Of a stretch of 64,000 nucleotides of DNA, positions 50,445-59,684 are shown in pieces. Origin of the DNA: Microbacterium enclense (GTDB taxonomy: Bacteria; Actinomycetota; Actinomycetes; Actinomycetales; Microbacteriaceae); NCBI GenBank assembly GCA_038182865.1, contig CP116226.1, positions 1,488,001 to 1,552,000 on the forward strand. The letters are read 5' to 3'. Every line of letters starts with the position of its first letter. Position 1 is the stretch's first letter. The notes under the pieces were generated by a model. It ran no database searches. It had not been told where the DNA came from and saw only the letters and a program-made list of their open reading frames with translations. The position numbers and the translations under genes are program-made.

Positions 50445-51254
50445 TCACTCTCCGGCCGAACGCCACGCGTCCGAGTCCATGTGGGAGCCCGCCTGCGGGC
50501 CCATCTGCAGCATGCCGCCGTCGACCACCCAGCTCGCGCCCGTGACGTACGAGCCGGAGGGCGAGGCGAGGAAGCGGATGACGTCGGCGATCTCCTCGGG
50601 CTTGCCGGGGCGACCGAGGGGGATGCCGGGGCGGTGGACGCGATCCGCATCCTCCGCGGACATGTCGTTGATGGGCGTGGCGATCTCGCCCGGCGCGACC
50701 GCGTTGGCCGTGATGCCGTACTGCCCGAGCTCGAGCGCCATCGTCTTGATGAGGCCGCCGACGCCGTGCTTGGCGGCGACGTACGGAGCGGAGCCGACGC
50801 GCGGCTGGTGCTCGTGCACGCTCGAGACGACGATGAGCCTCCCGCCGTTGCCGGCCGCGACCATGCGCTTCGCCGCGGTGTGCAGCGCGAGGAACGCGCC
50901 GTCGAGGTTGAGCGAGATGTCGGTACGCCAGGTGTCGAAGTCGAGGTCGAGGAACGAGCCGCCGACGCCGCCGCCGGCGTTGTTGACGAAGACGTCGAGG
51001 CCGCCGAGCTCGTCGGCCATGGAGTTCACGGCATCCGGGACCGCGTCGAAGTCGGTCGCGTCGAACTGCGCGACGATCGCCCGCGAGCCCCGGGCGCGTA
51101 CGCCCTCGGCCACTTCCTCGGCGCCGTCCTTGTCGGAGTGGTACGTGATGGCGACGTCGATCCCGGCCTCGGCGAGGGCGAGCGCGGTGGCCGCGCCGAT
51201 CCCCGAGTCGGAGCCGGTGACGATCGCGTGGCGGGGAGTGAAGTCGTCGCTCAT
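50445..51254 (-). CDS. Short-chain dehydrogenase/reductase (glucose-dehydrogenase-like)
   Basis: A 269-residue classical SDR. NAD(P)-binding TGSDSGIG at residues 13-20, NNAG in 'LDVFVNNAGGGVGGSF' near 90-93, catalytic Ser in 'LIVVSSVHEHQPR' and Tyr-x3-Lys in 'APYVAAKHG', and the PG motif 'NAVAPGEIATPINDMSAEDA'. Such enzymes oxidise sugars or reduce 3-oxo-acyl or keto groups; the residue pattern resembles glucose 1-dehydrogenase-like and general stress GsiB/YhdF types. ATG at 51252-51254. A small acidic protein gene follows. Confidence 0.9.
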   Translation of the reverse strand: MSDDFTPRHAIVTGSDSGIGAATALALAEAGIDVAITYHSDKDGAEEVAEGVRARGSRAIVAQFDATDFDAVPDAVNSMADELGGLDVFVNNAGGGVGGSFLDLDFDTWRTDISLNLDGAFLALHTAAKRMVAAGNGGRLIVVSSVHEHQPRVGSAPYVAAKHGVGGLIKTMALELGQYGITANAVAPGEIATPINDMSAEDADRVHRPGIPLGRPGKPEEIADVIRFLASPSGSYVTGASWVVDGGMLQMGPQAGSHMDSDAWRSAGE

Positions 51255-51389
51255 GCGCTCGACGCTACGCGCGCGCGTCCGTGAGGTCGTCGGCCTTGCC
51301 AGGTGCGGGCGCGGGCGTTACGGTCGCGTCTCTCGGCGGGGCCACCCAGGCGTATCCGCCCGCGCCGCGGCCCGCCTTCCGGCAGGGGC

Positions 51390-51479
51390 GCGAGCGAAAC
51401 TCCTGAACAATCGGCGCCGGCAGGTCGCTCGTCCCCTGACAGGCGGCCCGAGCGCTGATCTCTCAGGAGTTTCGCTCGC
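51390..51479. repeat. 90-bp element with perfect 17-bp terminal inverted repeats
   Basis: GCGAGCGAAACTCCTGA (51390-51406) and TCAGGAGTTTCGCTCGC (51463-51479) are exact complements; an inner GCTCG/CGAGC pair adds to the hairpin. It lies in the 294-bp divergent gap between the SDR and menC-like genes; I see no reading frame of interest there. Size fits a MITE or REP-like element. Confidence 0.85.
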
Positions 51480-51548
51480 CCCGGCCGCGCCACCGGCTCG
51501 CCGCGCCCGCGCCCCCGGTCCGCGCGGCGGCGCGGCTAGCCTGCCGTC

Positions 51549-52682
51549 ATGCCCCTCACGCACCCCACCTCGCCCGTGACCCTGGATGCCATCGGCCTCC
51601 GCGTGCTGCATATCCCCCTGGTCTCTCCGTTCACGACGTCGTTCGGCACCGAGACCGTGCGGGAGGTCATCGTCGTCACCGCCGAGACCGCGGACGGGCT
51701 CGGCTGGGGAGAGGTCGTGACGATGGCGGAGCCGCTCTATTCGAGCGAGTACACCGCGAGCGCCTGGGATGTCCTCGCCCGCTACCTCGCGCCCGCGCTG
51801 CTGGAGCGCCGCACGCTCGCCGCCGAGGAGGTCCCCGGCTTGCTGCGTCCGTTCGTCGGACACCGCATGGCCAAGGCGGGCCTCGAACTCGCCGTGACCG
51901 ACGCCGCGCTCCGCGCCGAGGGCCGGAGCTTCGGCGCCTACCTCGGGGCCGAGAAGGCCCGCGTGCCGTCCGGCGTCTCCGTCGGCATCCAGCGCGATCC
52001 CGCGGCGCTCGTCGACGCGGTCGGCGGTTATCTCGATGAGGGCTACGTGCGCATCAAGATCAAGATCAAACCGGGCCGCGACATCGACGACACCTCCGCC
52101 GTCCGCGGCACGTTCGCCGACATCCCCCTGCAGGTCGACGCCAACTCGGCGTACACGCTTCAGGATGCCGACACCCTCGCCGAACTGGACCGCTTCGGTC
52201 TGCTGCTGATCGAGCAGCCGCTGCAAGAAGACGACCTGGTCGACCATGCCACCCTTGCCAAGAGACTGCGCACCCCGGTCTGCCTCGACGAGTCGATCGT
52301 GTCCGACAAGGCCGCGGCCGACGCCCTGGCGCTCGGGGCGGCGGCCATCCTGAACATCAAGGCGGGACGCGTGGGCGGCTACCTCGAGGCTGTCGCGATC
52401 CACGACCGCGCGCTCGCCGCCGGTGTCCCCGTCTGGTGCGGCGGCATGCTCGAGACGGGCATCGGCCGGGCCGCGAACGCCGCGCTCGCCGCTCTCCCCG
52501 GCTTCACGCTGCCCGGCGACATCTCGGCATCCGCGCGCTTCTACGATCGCGACATCGTGACCGAGCCCGCCGTGATCGAGGACGGGCACGTGCGGGTTCC
52601 GACGGGTCCGGGACTCGGCGTCGAGATCGACACGGCGGCGCTGGAGGACTTCACCGTGCGTCGTGAGCGGATCACGCGGTGA
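51549..52682 (+). CDS. menC: o-Succinylbenzoate synthase / N-succinylamino-acid racemase
   Basis: A 377-residue enolase-superfamily enzyme. Active-site elements: KIK pattern within 'YVRIKIKIKPGRDIDD' (residues near 170-174), metal ligands Asp in 'LQVDANSAYTLQDADT', Glu in 'LLLIEQPLQEDDLVDHATLA', Asp in 'TPVCLDESIVSDKAAADAL', and general acid Lys in 'ILNIKAGRVGG'. The 'WCGGMLETGIGRAANA' stretch is the OSBS/NSAR family signature. Either menaquinone synthesis or amino-acid racemisation is possible; no men gene is nearby, so the role is open. ATG 51549 lies 66 bp after the repeat element. Confidence 0.85.
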   Translation: MPLTHPTSPVTLDAIGLRVLHIPLVSPFTTSFGTETVREVIVVTAETADGLGWGEVVTMAEPLYSSEYTASAWDVLARYLAPALLERRTLAAEEVPGLLRPFVGHRMAKAGLELAVTDAALRAEGRSFGAYLGAEKARVPSGVSVGIQRDPAALVDAVGGYLDEGYVRIKIKIKPGRDIDDTSAVRGTFADIPLQVDANSAYTLQDADTLAELDRFGLLLIEQPLQEDDLVDHATLAKRLRTPVCLDESIVSDKAAADALALGAAAILNIKAGRVGGYLEAVAIHDRALAAGVPVWCGGMLETGIGRAANAALAALPGFTLPGDISASARFYDRDIVTEPAVIEDGHVRVPTGPGLGVEIDTAALEDFTVRRERITR

Positions 52683-53380
52683 CCGGCGGACCACAGGGCA
52701 TGTCGGAGACCGACCGAGAGGACGTGCCGTGGGGGCGGCCCGCTGTCGACGGCATCCCGATCCCGCCCTTCGCGGATGCCGCGGAGCACCGCACCTATCT
52801 GCGCTGCCTGCAGACGTTCGTGCTCCTGCTCGATCAGGGCGAGCCGTCGGCCGTGACGATCGCTCTGGCCGCCGCGCTCGAGGCGGAACTCCCGCAGACC
52901 TCGCACGAGGTGCCCGCGCGGCTGTCGCCGCTGGCCCTTCGCGTGAGCATGTCGACCTTCTTCCCTGCGCCGTGGACGCCCGAGGCGCTTGCCCTGGCTC
53001 TGGAAGGCTTCGGCTACGGTGTGCCCGTCCGCGGTCGGGGCGGCTGGGCCTGGGGCGGGGATCCCGACTACGCGGCGACGCCCACGCGGCAGGGGTGGGA
53101 GATCGAGCGGCACGAACGCGGCTCACGCACCCGGGCGTCGTTGACCCACCCGGGCGACCTCGTGCTGCTGTGGATGGACATGTTCCGCAACCGTTTCCCG
53201 TATCCGATCGCGCACATGCCCGCGGCGTCCGTCCCCATGCCCGAGGCGCTCGCGGCCGCAGCCCGGGCGACCCTCACCGCTCACGCGACGAACGTCGCCA
53301 TGCCCTACCTGCAGTCGTGGCGTGACGAGCGCGACGGTGCCCGCGCCGGCCGGCCCGGCGAGGACGGGTTGCTTCGATAA
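52679..53380 (+). CDS. Soluble protein of unknown function, coupled to menC-like gene
   Basis: A 233-residue soluble protein, rich in Ala/Pro/Arg, with aromatic patches ('STFFPAPWTPEALALALEG', 'WAWGGDPDYAATPTRQGWEI'). No family is recognised. The GTG at 52679 overlaps the menC stop (GTGA), which suggests coupling; the first ATG is at 52700. It may be a partner of the preceding enzyme, but nothing in the sequence shows this. Confidence 0.62.
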   Translation: MTGGPQGMSETDREDVPWGRPAVDGIPIPPFADAAEHRTYLRCLQTFVLLLDQGEPSAVTIALAAALEAELPQTSHEVPARLSPLALRVSMSTFFPAPWTPEALALALEGFGYGVPVRGRGGWAWGGDPDYAATPTRQGWEIERHERGSRTRASLTHPGDLVLLWMDMFRNRFPYPIAHMPAASVPMPEALAAAARATLTAHATNVAMPYLQSWRDERDGARAGRPGEDGLLR

Positions 53381-53436
53381 ACTGGATGCCGCGCCCTCGC
53401 GCCCGCCCCCACGATTTTCCGACCATTGGAGCCACC

Positions 53437-54825
53437 GTGGCCGAACAGTCCCGCCTCGACAAGGTCATCGCCCTCGCCCGTCACCGCGGGTTCGTGTTCC
53501 AGGCCGGTGAGATCTACGGCGGTTCGCGCTCGGCATGGGACTACGGCCCCCTCGGCACCGAGCTGAAGGAGAACATCCGCCGGCAGTGGTGGCAGACGTT
53601 CGTGCGCGGTCGTGGCGACATGGTGGGTCTGGACTCGAGCATCATCCTGCCCAAGCGCGTCTGGGAGGCGTCGGGTCACGTCGCCACCTTCACTGACCCG
53701 CTCGTCGAGTGCCTGCATTGCCACAAGCGCTTCCGCGCCGACACCCTGATCGAAGACTTCGAGGCCCGCAAGGGCCGTAAGGCCGAGAACGGCCTCGCCG
53801 ACGTCCCGTGCCCCAACTGCGGCACGAAGGGCCAGTACACCGAGCCCAAGTCCTTCTCCGGTCTGGTCAAGACCTACCTCGGTGTGGTGGACGACGAGTC
53901 GGGCCTGTACTTCCTGCGCCCCGAGACCGCGCAGGGCATCTTCGTGAACTTCTCGAACGTGCTCACGGCATCCCGTCGCAAGCCCCCGTTCGGCGTCGGC
54001 CAGGTCGGCAAGGCGTTCCGCAACGAGATCACCCCCGGGAACTTCATCTTCCGCACGCGCGAGTTCGAGCAGATGGAGATCGAGTACTTCACCCCTCCGG
54101 CCGAGGCGAACGAGTGGTTCGAGCACTGGGTCGAGGCGTGCTGGAACTGGTTCATCGACCTCGGTATCGACGCCGAGAACATGAAGCGCTTCGACGTACC
54201 CGAAGACGACCGTGCGCACTACTCCGCCGGCACGATCGACGTCGAGTACCGCTTCGGTTTCCCCGGCAAGGAGTGGGGCGAGCTCATGGGCGTCGCCAAC
54301 CGCACCGACTACGACCTCAAGAGCCACTCGGAAGCCTCGGGCCAGTCGCTCACGTTCTTCGACCAGGCGTCGGGCGAGAAGTACACGCCCTACGTCATCG
54401 AGCCGTCGTTCGGTCTGACGCGCGCCATGATGGCCTTCCTCGTCGACGCCTACCGCGAAGAAGAGGTGCCCAACGCCAAGGGCGGCACCGACACCCGCAC
54501 GGTGCTCAAGCTCGATCCGCGCCTCGCCCCGGTCAAGGTCGCCGTCCTCCCGCTCTCGCGCAACGAGCGCCTGTCGCCGCTGGCGCGCGAGGTCGCCGAC
54601 GCCCTGCGGTCGGCGGGCTGGAACATCGACTTCGACGACGCGGGGGCCATCGGCCGTCGCTACCGTCGCCAGGACGAGATCGGCACCCCCTTCTGCGTCA
54701 CGGTCGACTTCGATTCGCTCGACGACAACGCCGTGACCGTCCGCGACCGCGACACGATGGGCCAGGAGCGCATCTCCCTCGACGCGCTGCACGGCTACCT
54801 CGCCGAACGGCTCCGCGGAGCCTGA
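53437..54825 (+). CDS. glyS: Glycyl-tRNA synthetase (single-subunit alpha2 type)
   Basis: A 462-residue class II aminoacyl-tRNA synthetase. It contains the class II motif 2 'KAFRNEITPGNFIFRTREFE' (residues near 188-207), an insertion with a zinc-binding Cys pair 'VECLHCHKRF' and 'VPCPNCGTKGQYT', and a C-terminal anticodon-binding domain ('VKVAVLPLSRNERLSPLARE', 'GRRYRRQDEIGTPFCVTVDF'). GTG at 53437 is preceded by GGAGCC. It charges tRNA-Gly in the cytosol. The AAA+ gene follows 8 bp after its stop, so part of the AAA/TPR pair may be expressed with it. Confidence 0.96.
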   Translation: MAEQSRLDKVIALARHRGFVFQAGEIYGGSRSAWDYGPLGTELKENIRRQWWQTFVRGRGDMVGLDSSIILPKRVWEASGHVATFTDPLVECLHCHKRFRADTLIEDFEARKGRKAENGLADVPCPNCGTKGQYTEPKSFSGLVKTYLGVVDDESGLYFLRPETAQGIFVNFSNVLTASRRKPPFGVGQVGKAFRNEITPGNFIFRTREFEQMEIEYFTPPAEANEWFEHWVEACWNWFIDLGIDAENMKRFDVPEDDRAHYSAGTIDVEYRFGFPGKEWGELMGVANRTDYDLKSHSEASGQSLTFFDQASGEKYTPYVIEPSFGLTRAMMAFLVDAYREEEVPNAKGGTDTRTVLKLDPRLAPVKVAVLPLSRNERLSPLAREVADALRSAGWNIDFDDAGAIGRRYRRQDEIGTPFCVTVDFDSLDDNAVTVRDRDTMGQERISLDALHGYLAERLRGA

Positions 54826-54832
54826 TCCGGTC

Positions 54833-56146
54833 ATGACGGGTTCCGAGGACTTCGTCGAGATCATCCGGGCGGCCGTCGCGGCCGATCCCGGAAACATCGG
54901 CCTGCGCGTCGACCTCGTCGAGCTGCTCCTGCAGGAACGACTCGACGAGGCCGCCGCCGAGATCGAACGGATCGCCGAGCTCGGTGCCAACGCGGCGACC
55001 GTGAGCGTGCTGCGCGCGCGGTTGGCGGCGGCGCGTCTGCGCGCGGGCCAGGCTCCGGATGTCACGCCCCCGGCGCCGGATCCGGGTGCGGGTACGCGGC
55101 CCGTCGCGCCGGTCGTGCTCCCGCCGGCACCCGCCGCACCGTTCGTGCCCGGCCCTCCTGCCGCACCGGGAGAGCCGGCCGCGCCCGCGACCGGCTCCGT
55201 CGACGACACGCGGCCCGGCGATGCGCCCCTGTTAGACGTGTCGACCGACCAGGTCGAGAAGCCGGTCTGGGACGTCGAGCGGCCGGCCGTGACGCTCTCC
55301 GATGTCGCCGGCCTCGACGAGGTGAAGCAGCACCTGAACGGCGCCTTCCTCCTGCCGATGCGCAACCCCGAGATGGCGCGGATGTTCGGCAAGGCCCCGC
55401 GGGGGAGCCTCCTCATGTACGGCCCCCCGGGCTGCGGCAAGACCTTCATCGCGCGCGCGATCGCGGGCGAGCTCGAGGCGAACTTCGTGCACGCGACCCT
55501 CGCCGACCTCGTGCGTCCGCACTTCGGCGAGACCGAGCAGTCGATTCACTCCCTCTTCGAGGCGGCGCGTGCCGCGCGCCCGTGCGTCGTGTTCATCGAC
55601 GAGTTCGACGCGATCGGCGGCCGGCGCACCTCGGGCGGCTCCTCGGCGCAGTCCCTGCGCATGTTCGCGAGCCAGTTGCTCGAGGAGTTCGACGGGGTGG
55701 ATGCCGACAACGACGGCGTCTACATCCTCGCGGCCACGAACCGGCCGTGGGACGTCGACCCCGCCCTCCGGCGCCCGGGGCGCATCGACCGTACGGTGCT
55801 CGTCCTGCCGCCCGACGAGCCCGCGCGGCTCGCGATCGTCGAGAACGCCCTGCGCGACAAGCCCGCGGCCGCGGTCGACGCGCGGGAGCTGGCGCGACGG
55901 ACCACGGAGTTCTCCGGGGCCGACATCGCCTACGTGGTCGACCAGGCCGTCGAGACGGCGTTCACCGAGTCGGTGGCATCCGGAGTCCCCCGCATGATCG
56001 GCACCGCCGACCTCGAGCGCGCGGCCGCGCGGGTCGTCCCGTCGACGCGCGAATGGTTCGAGCAGATCAAGCCCGTGCTCGAGTACGGCATCGACGACGG
56101 CACGTTCGGCCAGCTGCGCGCCTATCTGAAGCGGCACCGCATCTGA
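54833..56146 (+). CDS. AAA+ ATPase with N-terminal TPR-like helices (Ycf46/CDC48-like)
   Basis: A 437-residue single-module AAA+ protein. Residues 1-75 form TPR-like helices ('PGNIGLRVDLVELLLQERLD'), then a Pro/Ala-rich linker (75-150), then the ATPase: Walker A GPPGCGKT at 197-204, Walker B 'VVFIDEFDA' at 252-260, sensor 1 'ILAATNRPWDVD' and arginine finger 'LRRPGRIDR', plus a small helical lid ending near 437. This is the ATPase type that remodels or extracts proteins. It is followed after 1 bp by a TPR-membrane gene, and the two form a coupled pair. I know no characterised function for this pairing. Confidence 0.85.
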   Translation: MTGSEDFVEIIRAAVAADPGNIGLRVDLVELLLQERLDEAAAEIERIAELGANAATVSVLRARLAAARLRAGQAPDVTPPAPDPGAGTRPVAPVVLPPAPAAPFVPGPPAAPGEPAAPATGSVDDTRPGDAPLLDVSTDQVEKPVWDVERPAVTLSDVAGLDEVKQHLNGAFLLPMRNPEMARMFGKAPRGSLLMYGPPGCGKTFIARAIAGELEANFVHATLADLVRPHFGETEQSIHSLFEAARAARPCVVFIDEFDAIGGRRTSGGSSAQSLRMFASQLLEEFDGVDADNDGVYILAATNRPWDVDPALRRPGRIDRTVLVLPPDEPARLAIVENALRDKPAAAVDARELARRTTEFSGADIAYVVDQAVETAFTESVASGVPRMIGTADLERAAARVVPSTREWFEQIKPVLEYGIDDGTFGQLRAYLKRHRI

Positions 56147-56147
56147 C

Positions 56148-57194
56148 ATGGCATCCGATCCCCTCGACGAGGCGCGGCGATACCTGCTCCTCGGGGAGCC
56201 GCAGAAGGCGCGCCTCGTGCTCGAACTCGTCTTGTCGGAGCATCCCGATCACGGGCCGTCCCTGCTGCTCATGGCGATCACCCGGACCGAGATCGGCGAT
56301 GCCGAAGGGGCCGAGCGCGACGCGCGTCTCGCGTTCGCGCACGCGGACCTGCGAGCGGATGCCGCTGCGCTCCTCGCCCGGATCACAATGGCGCGCGACT
56401 CGACCGAGGCGCTGGGCTGGGCGAGCGAGGCCGTACGCATTGAACCGGGGCGGAGCGGCTTTCGGCTTGTCCTCGCACGCGTCCTGCGCGAACGACGGCA
56501 GTTCGATGCTGCCCGACAGGAGGCGGAGGCGGGTCTGACGACTGCCGTCGATGACGGCGAGCGTGTCGACGCCCTCGTCACCGCCTCGTCGATCGCCATG
56601 CGACTGGCTCCTCGTCGTGAGGAGGCCTACCGTCTGGCGGAGGAGGCCGCCCGTATCGACCCGACGAATCCCTCGGTGGGTCAGATGCTGGCAGCGGCGC
56701 AGATGGCGAGCGGGCGACGGACTCAGGCGATCGTCACCGCGCGTCGCATCCTCAGCGAGAACCCGGTCGCGCGTGTTCCCCCGTACATCGCGCAGGTGGC
56801 GACGGCGTTACTCGTCCGATTCCTGATCGGACTGGTCACGCTGGTCACCGTCATCACGCCCTTCCTCACGTTCGCGATCTTCGCGCAGATCTCCGGGATG
56901 CCGATCGGCTCGCGCGTGGGCGCGGCGGTAGCGTTCGGCTCGGTCGGTGTGATCTGCGTAGGGGTGCTGAGCCCACTCCGCGACCCGGGTGTCGCCCGTG
57001 CGGTCCGGCTCTTCCTGCGTCAACGTCCGATCGAGGTGGTGGCCGCGGTCACGGTGGGCGTGATCGCCCTGGGGTATCTGGTCGTCATCGTCACGGGTTT
57101 CTTCCCGCTCATCCCCCTGATGCCCCTGCTCGCCCTGACGGTATGGACCGTGCACGAGGTGAAGCTGACGCAGCTGCGCCCGCCGGCGCAGTGA
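56148..57194 (+). CDS. TPR-repeat protein with C-terminal transmembrane domain
   Basis: A 348-residue protein. Residues 1-195 are helical with tetratricopeptide-type repeats ('EARRYLLLGEPQKARLVLEL', 'FRLVLARVLRERRQFDAARQ', 'EAYRLAEEAARIDPTNPSVG'), the last part (about 205-340) has four transmembrane helices. The soluble part would face the cytosol and likely docks the AAA+ ATPase encoded just upstream (1-bp gap). Together they suggest a membrane-bound protein quality-control or remodelling complex. Function is inferred from architecture only. Confidence 0.82.
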   Translation: MASDPLDEARRYLLLGEPQKARLVLELVLSEHPDHGPSLLLMAITRTEIGDAEGAERDARLAFAHADLRADAAALLARITMARDSTEALGWASEAVRIEPGRSGFRLVLARVLRERRQFDAARQEAEAGLTTAVDDGERVDALVTASSIAMRLAPRREEAYRLAEEAARIDPTNPSVGQMLAAAQMASGRRTQAIVTARRILSENPVARVPPYIAQVATALLVRFLIGLVTLVTVITPFLTFAIFAQISGMPIGSRVGAAVAFGSVGVICVGVLSPLRDPGVARAVRLFLRQRPIEVVAAVTVGVIALGYLVVIVTGFFPLIPLMPLLALTVWTVHEVKLTQLRPPAQ

Positions 57195-57203
57195 GGGAGG
57201 AGT

Positions 57204-57496
57204 TCAGCCGCGTCCGCCCGGAGCGAGGTTTCGGGTCGTGCCGCCCGACACGGCGGTGAGAGCGGCGACCACCGGGGCGGCGCGGTCGTCTGCCTCCCAC
57301 GGGACCATGAGATCGATCCACCAGCGCGGCTCCGCGTCGGCCGGGGCGTCCTCACCGAGGAGACGCCACGTTGGCCAACACCGGAGGGGAAATTCGCTAT
57401 ACGGTTTCCCCGCACGAGGGCGGGTATCTCCTCTCTTCCGCCGAACGCGCGGAAGAGCCCGAAGGTCTGTCCCGGCGTGAGCGCAGTGATCATCAC
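57204..57496 (-). pseudogene. Small minus-strand gene split by a frameshift (candidate)
   Basis: Reading minus from an ATG at 57496, the first ~40 codons give 'ITALTPGQTFGLFRAFGG' and 'EIPALVRGNRIANFPSGV', then the coding signal changes frame near 57370-57390 and continues as 'DAPADAEPRWWIDLMVPW' and 'APVVAALTAVSGGTTRNL' to the stop at 57204. Both parts have GC-ending codon use (roughly 70% and 90% by hand count). A sequence error or a real frameshift mutation are both possible. The rest of the 679-bp gap up to the ABC gene holds one small plus-strand frame and the promoter. Confidence 0.35.
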
Positions 57497-57740
57497 GACG
57501 CTTGGCTGGAGCCGGAGGGGCGAACGGTGGGTGGCAGAGCTCCATCGTCTCGGTCCGGAACGCGGACCGATCGTCGACGCGCACGGCGGCGCCGCTCTGC
57601 CGTGGATCGCTCAGCGCTCCGGCCAACCCGGGCCGTGGACCCGTGCTCGTTCGGAGACGGATGCCGCCGTGATCGGCGAGGCGGAGTCGCTGAGGACGCG
57701 TCGCCTGCTCGCGGCGTATGACGTGTTGGACCGTCGCTGA
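57477..57740 (+). CDS. Small basic/acidic protein of unknown function
   Basis: An 87-residue frame starting GTG 57477 with GC-ending codons: 'VSAVIITTLGWSRRGERWVA' then 'GPIVDAHGGAALPWIAQRSG' and a helical end 'ESLRTRRLLAAYDVLDRR'. No membrane segment. It overlaps the start of the minus-strand candidate by 20 bp, so only one of them may be real. No family recognised and no clear ribosome-binding site. Confidence 0.4.
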   Translation: MSAVIITTLGWSRRGERWVAELHRLGPERGPIVDAHGGAALPWIAQRSGQPGPWTRARSETDAAVIGEAESLRTRRLLAAYDVLDRR

Positions 57741-57802
57741 CGGCCCGGCGCCACGGAACGCGCGATCGAGGTCGCTGGCATCGACCGGCAGGTCAGGGTC
57801 CC

Positions 57803-57851
57803 TGACAGCACCCTGACAGCGCCCCCTCCGTCATGACAGAAGCGCGACAGC
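57803..57851 (+). promoter_or_regulatory. Paired 11-bp-period direct repeats, predicted SARP boxes
   Basis: TGACAGC at 57803 and 57814 (11 bp apart), TGACAGA at 57834 and CGACAGC at 57845 (11 bp apart). SARP/AfsR-type regulators bind direct heptamer repeats with 11-bp period just upstream of -10 elements. The last repeat lies 8-10 bp before CATTCT (57862-57867), and the DrrA-type start codon follows at 57874, suggesting a nearly leaderless transcript. Confidence 0.6.
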
Positions 57852-57873
57852 GCACCCGGCGCATTCTGTCGTC

Positions 57874-58880
<1,007 letters not shown>

Positions 58881-58884
<4 letters not shown>

Positions 58885-59684
58885 GCGCCCTGACCCTCGA
58901 ACGCGATCTGCCCCGCACCGCGAGCCTTTCGCAGACCGTGCAGAACACCCTCACCATGGCGGGCCGCGGTCTGCTGAAGATCCGGCGCACGCCGGAGCAG
59001 CTCATCGACGTGACCGTGCAGCCGATCCTGTTCACGCTGATGTTCACCTACATCTTCGGCGGCGCGATCGCCGGAGACGTGCAGAGCTATCTGCCGATCA
59101 TCATCCCCGGCATCCTCGTGCAGACGGTCATCACGACCTCGGTCGTCACCGGTACGCAGCTGCGCGAAGACATGGACAAGGGCGTGTTCGACCGGTTCCG
59201 GTCGCTGCCGATCGCGCGCATCGCGCCGCTCTCGGGCGCGCTCCTGGCCGACACTGTGCGGTACGCGATCGCGACGACGCTGACCTTCACGATGGGCTAC
59301 ATCATGGGCTTCCGGCCCGAGGGCGGTCTCTGGGCGGTCGTCGCGGCGGGACTCCTCGTCATCGCGTGCTCGTGGGCGATCAGCTGGATCTTCGCGTTCT
59401 TCGGCGTCATCGCCCGCAGCGCGTCCAGCGTGCAGGGGATCTCGATGATCATCCTGTTCCCCCTGACGTTCCTCTCCAACGCGTTCGTCCCGGCGAACAC
59501 CATGCCGTCGTGGCTTCAGTGGTTCGTCGACGCCAACCCTGTCTCGCATCTCGTCACCGCGGTGCGCGATCTCGTCAACTCCGGCACGCTCGGTTCCGAT
59601 GCGGTCATCTCGCTGATCGGCGCCGCGGTGATCGTGGCGGTCTTCGCTCCGCTCACGGTGCGCGCCTACATGCGCAAGGCCTAG
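58881..59684 (+). CDS. DrrB-type ABC-2 exporter permease
   Basis: A 267-residue permease with six predicted helices and the DrrB signature region 'VFDRFRSLPIARIAPLSGAL', followed by 'LFPLTFLSNAFVPANTMPSW' in the ABC-2 family. ATG 58881 overlaps the ATPase gene by 4 bp, so translation is coupled. The gene's TAG stop shares the tetranucleotide CTAG with the stop of the convergent BTAD regulator gene. It pairs with the preceding ATPase to export a hydrophobic compound. Confidence 0.91.

Noticed and set aside
51549..52682. Part of a menaquinone operon
   Set aside because: No other men gene is nearby; the enzyme may equally be an N-succinylamino-acid racemase, so pathway assignment was not made.
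54833..57194. Type VII secretion (EccA-like) assignment for the AAA+ gene
   Set aside because: EccA-like ATPases have longer TPR N-domains and neighbours such as esx, eccB or eccC genes, none of which are present.
57371..57721. Plus-strand frame from TTG 57371 ('ANTGGEIRYTVSPHEGG')
   Set aside because: Third-position GC is lower (about 66% by hand) than in the opposite-strand reading, and it overlaps two better candidates in other frames.
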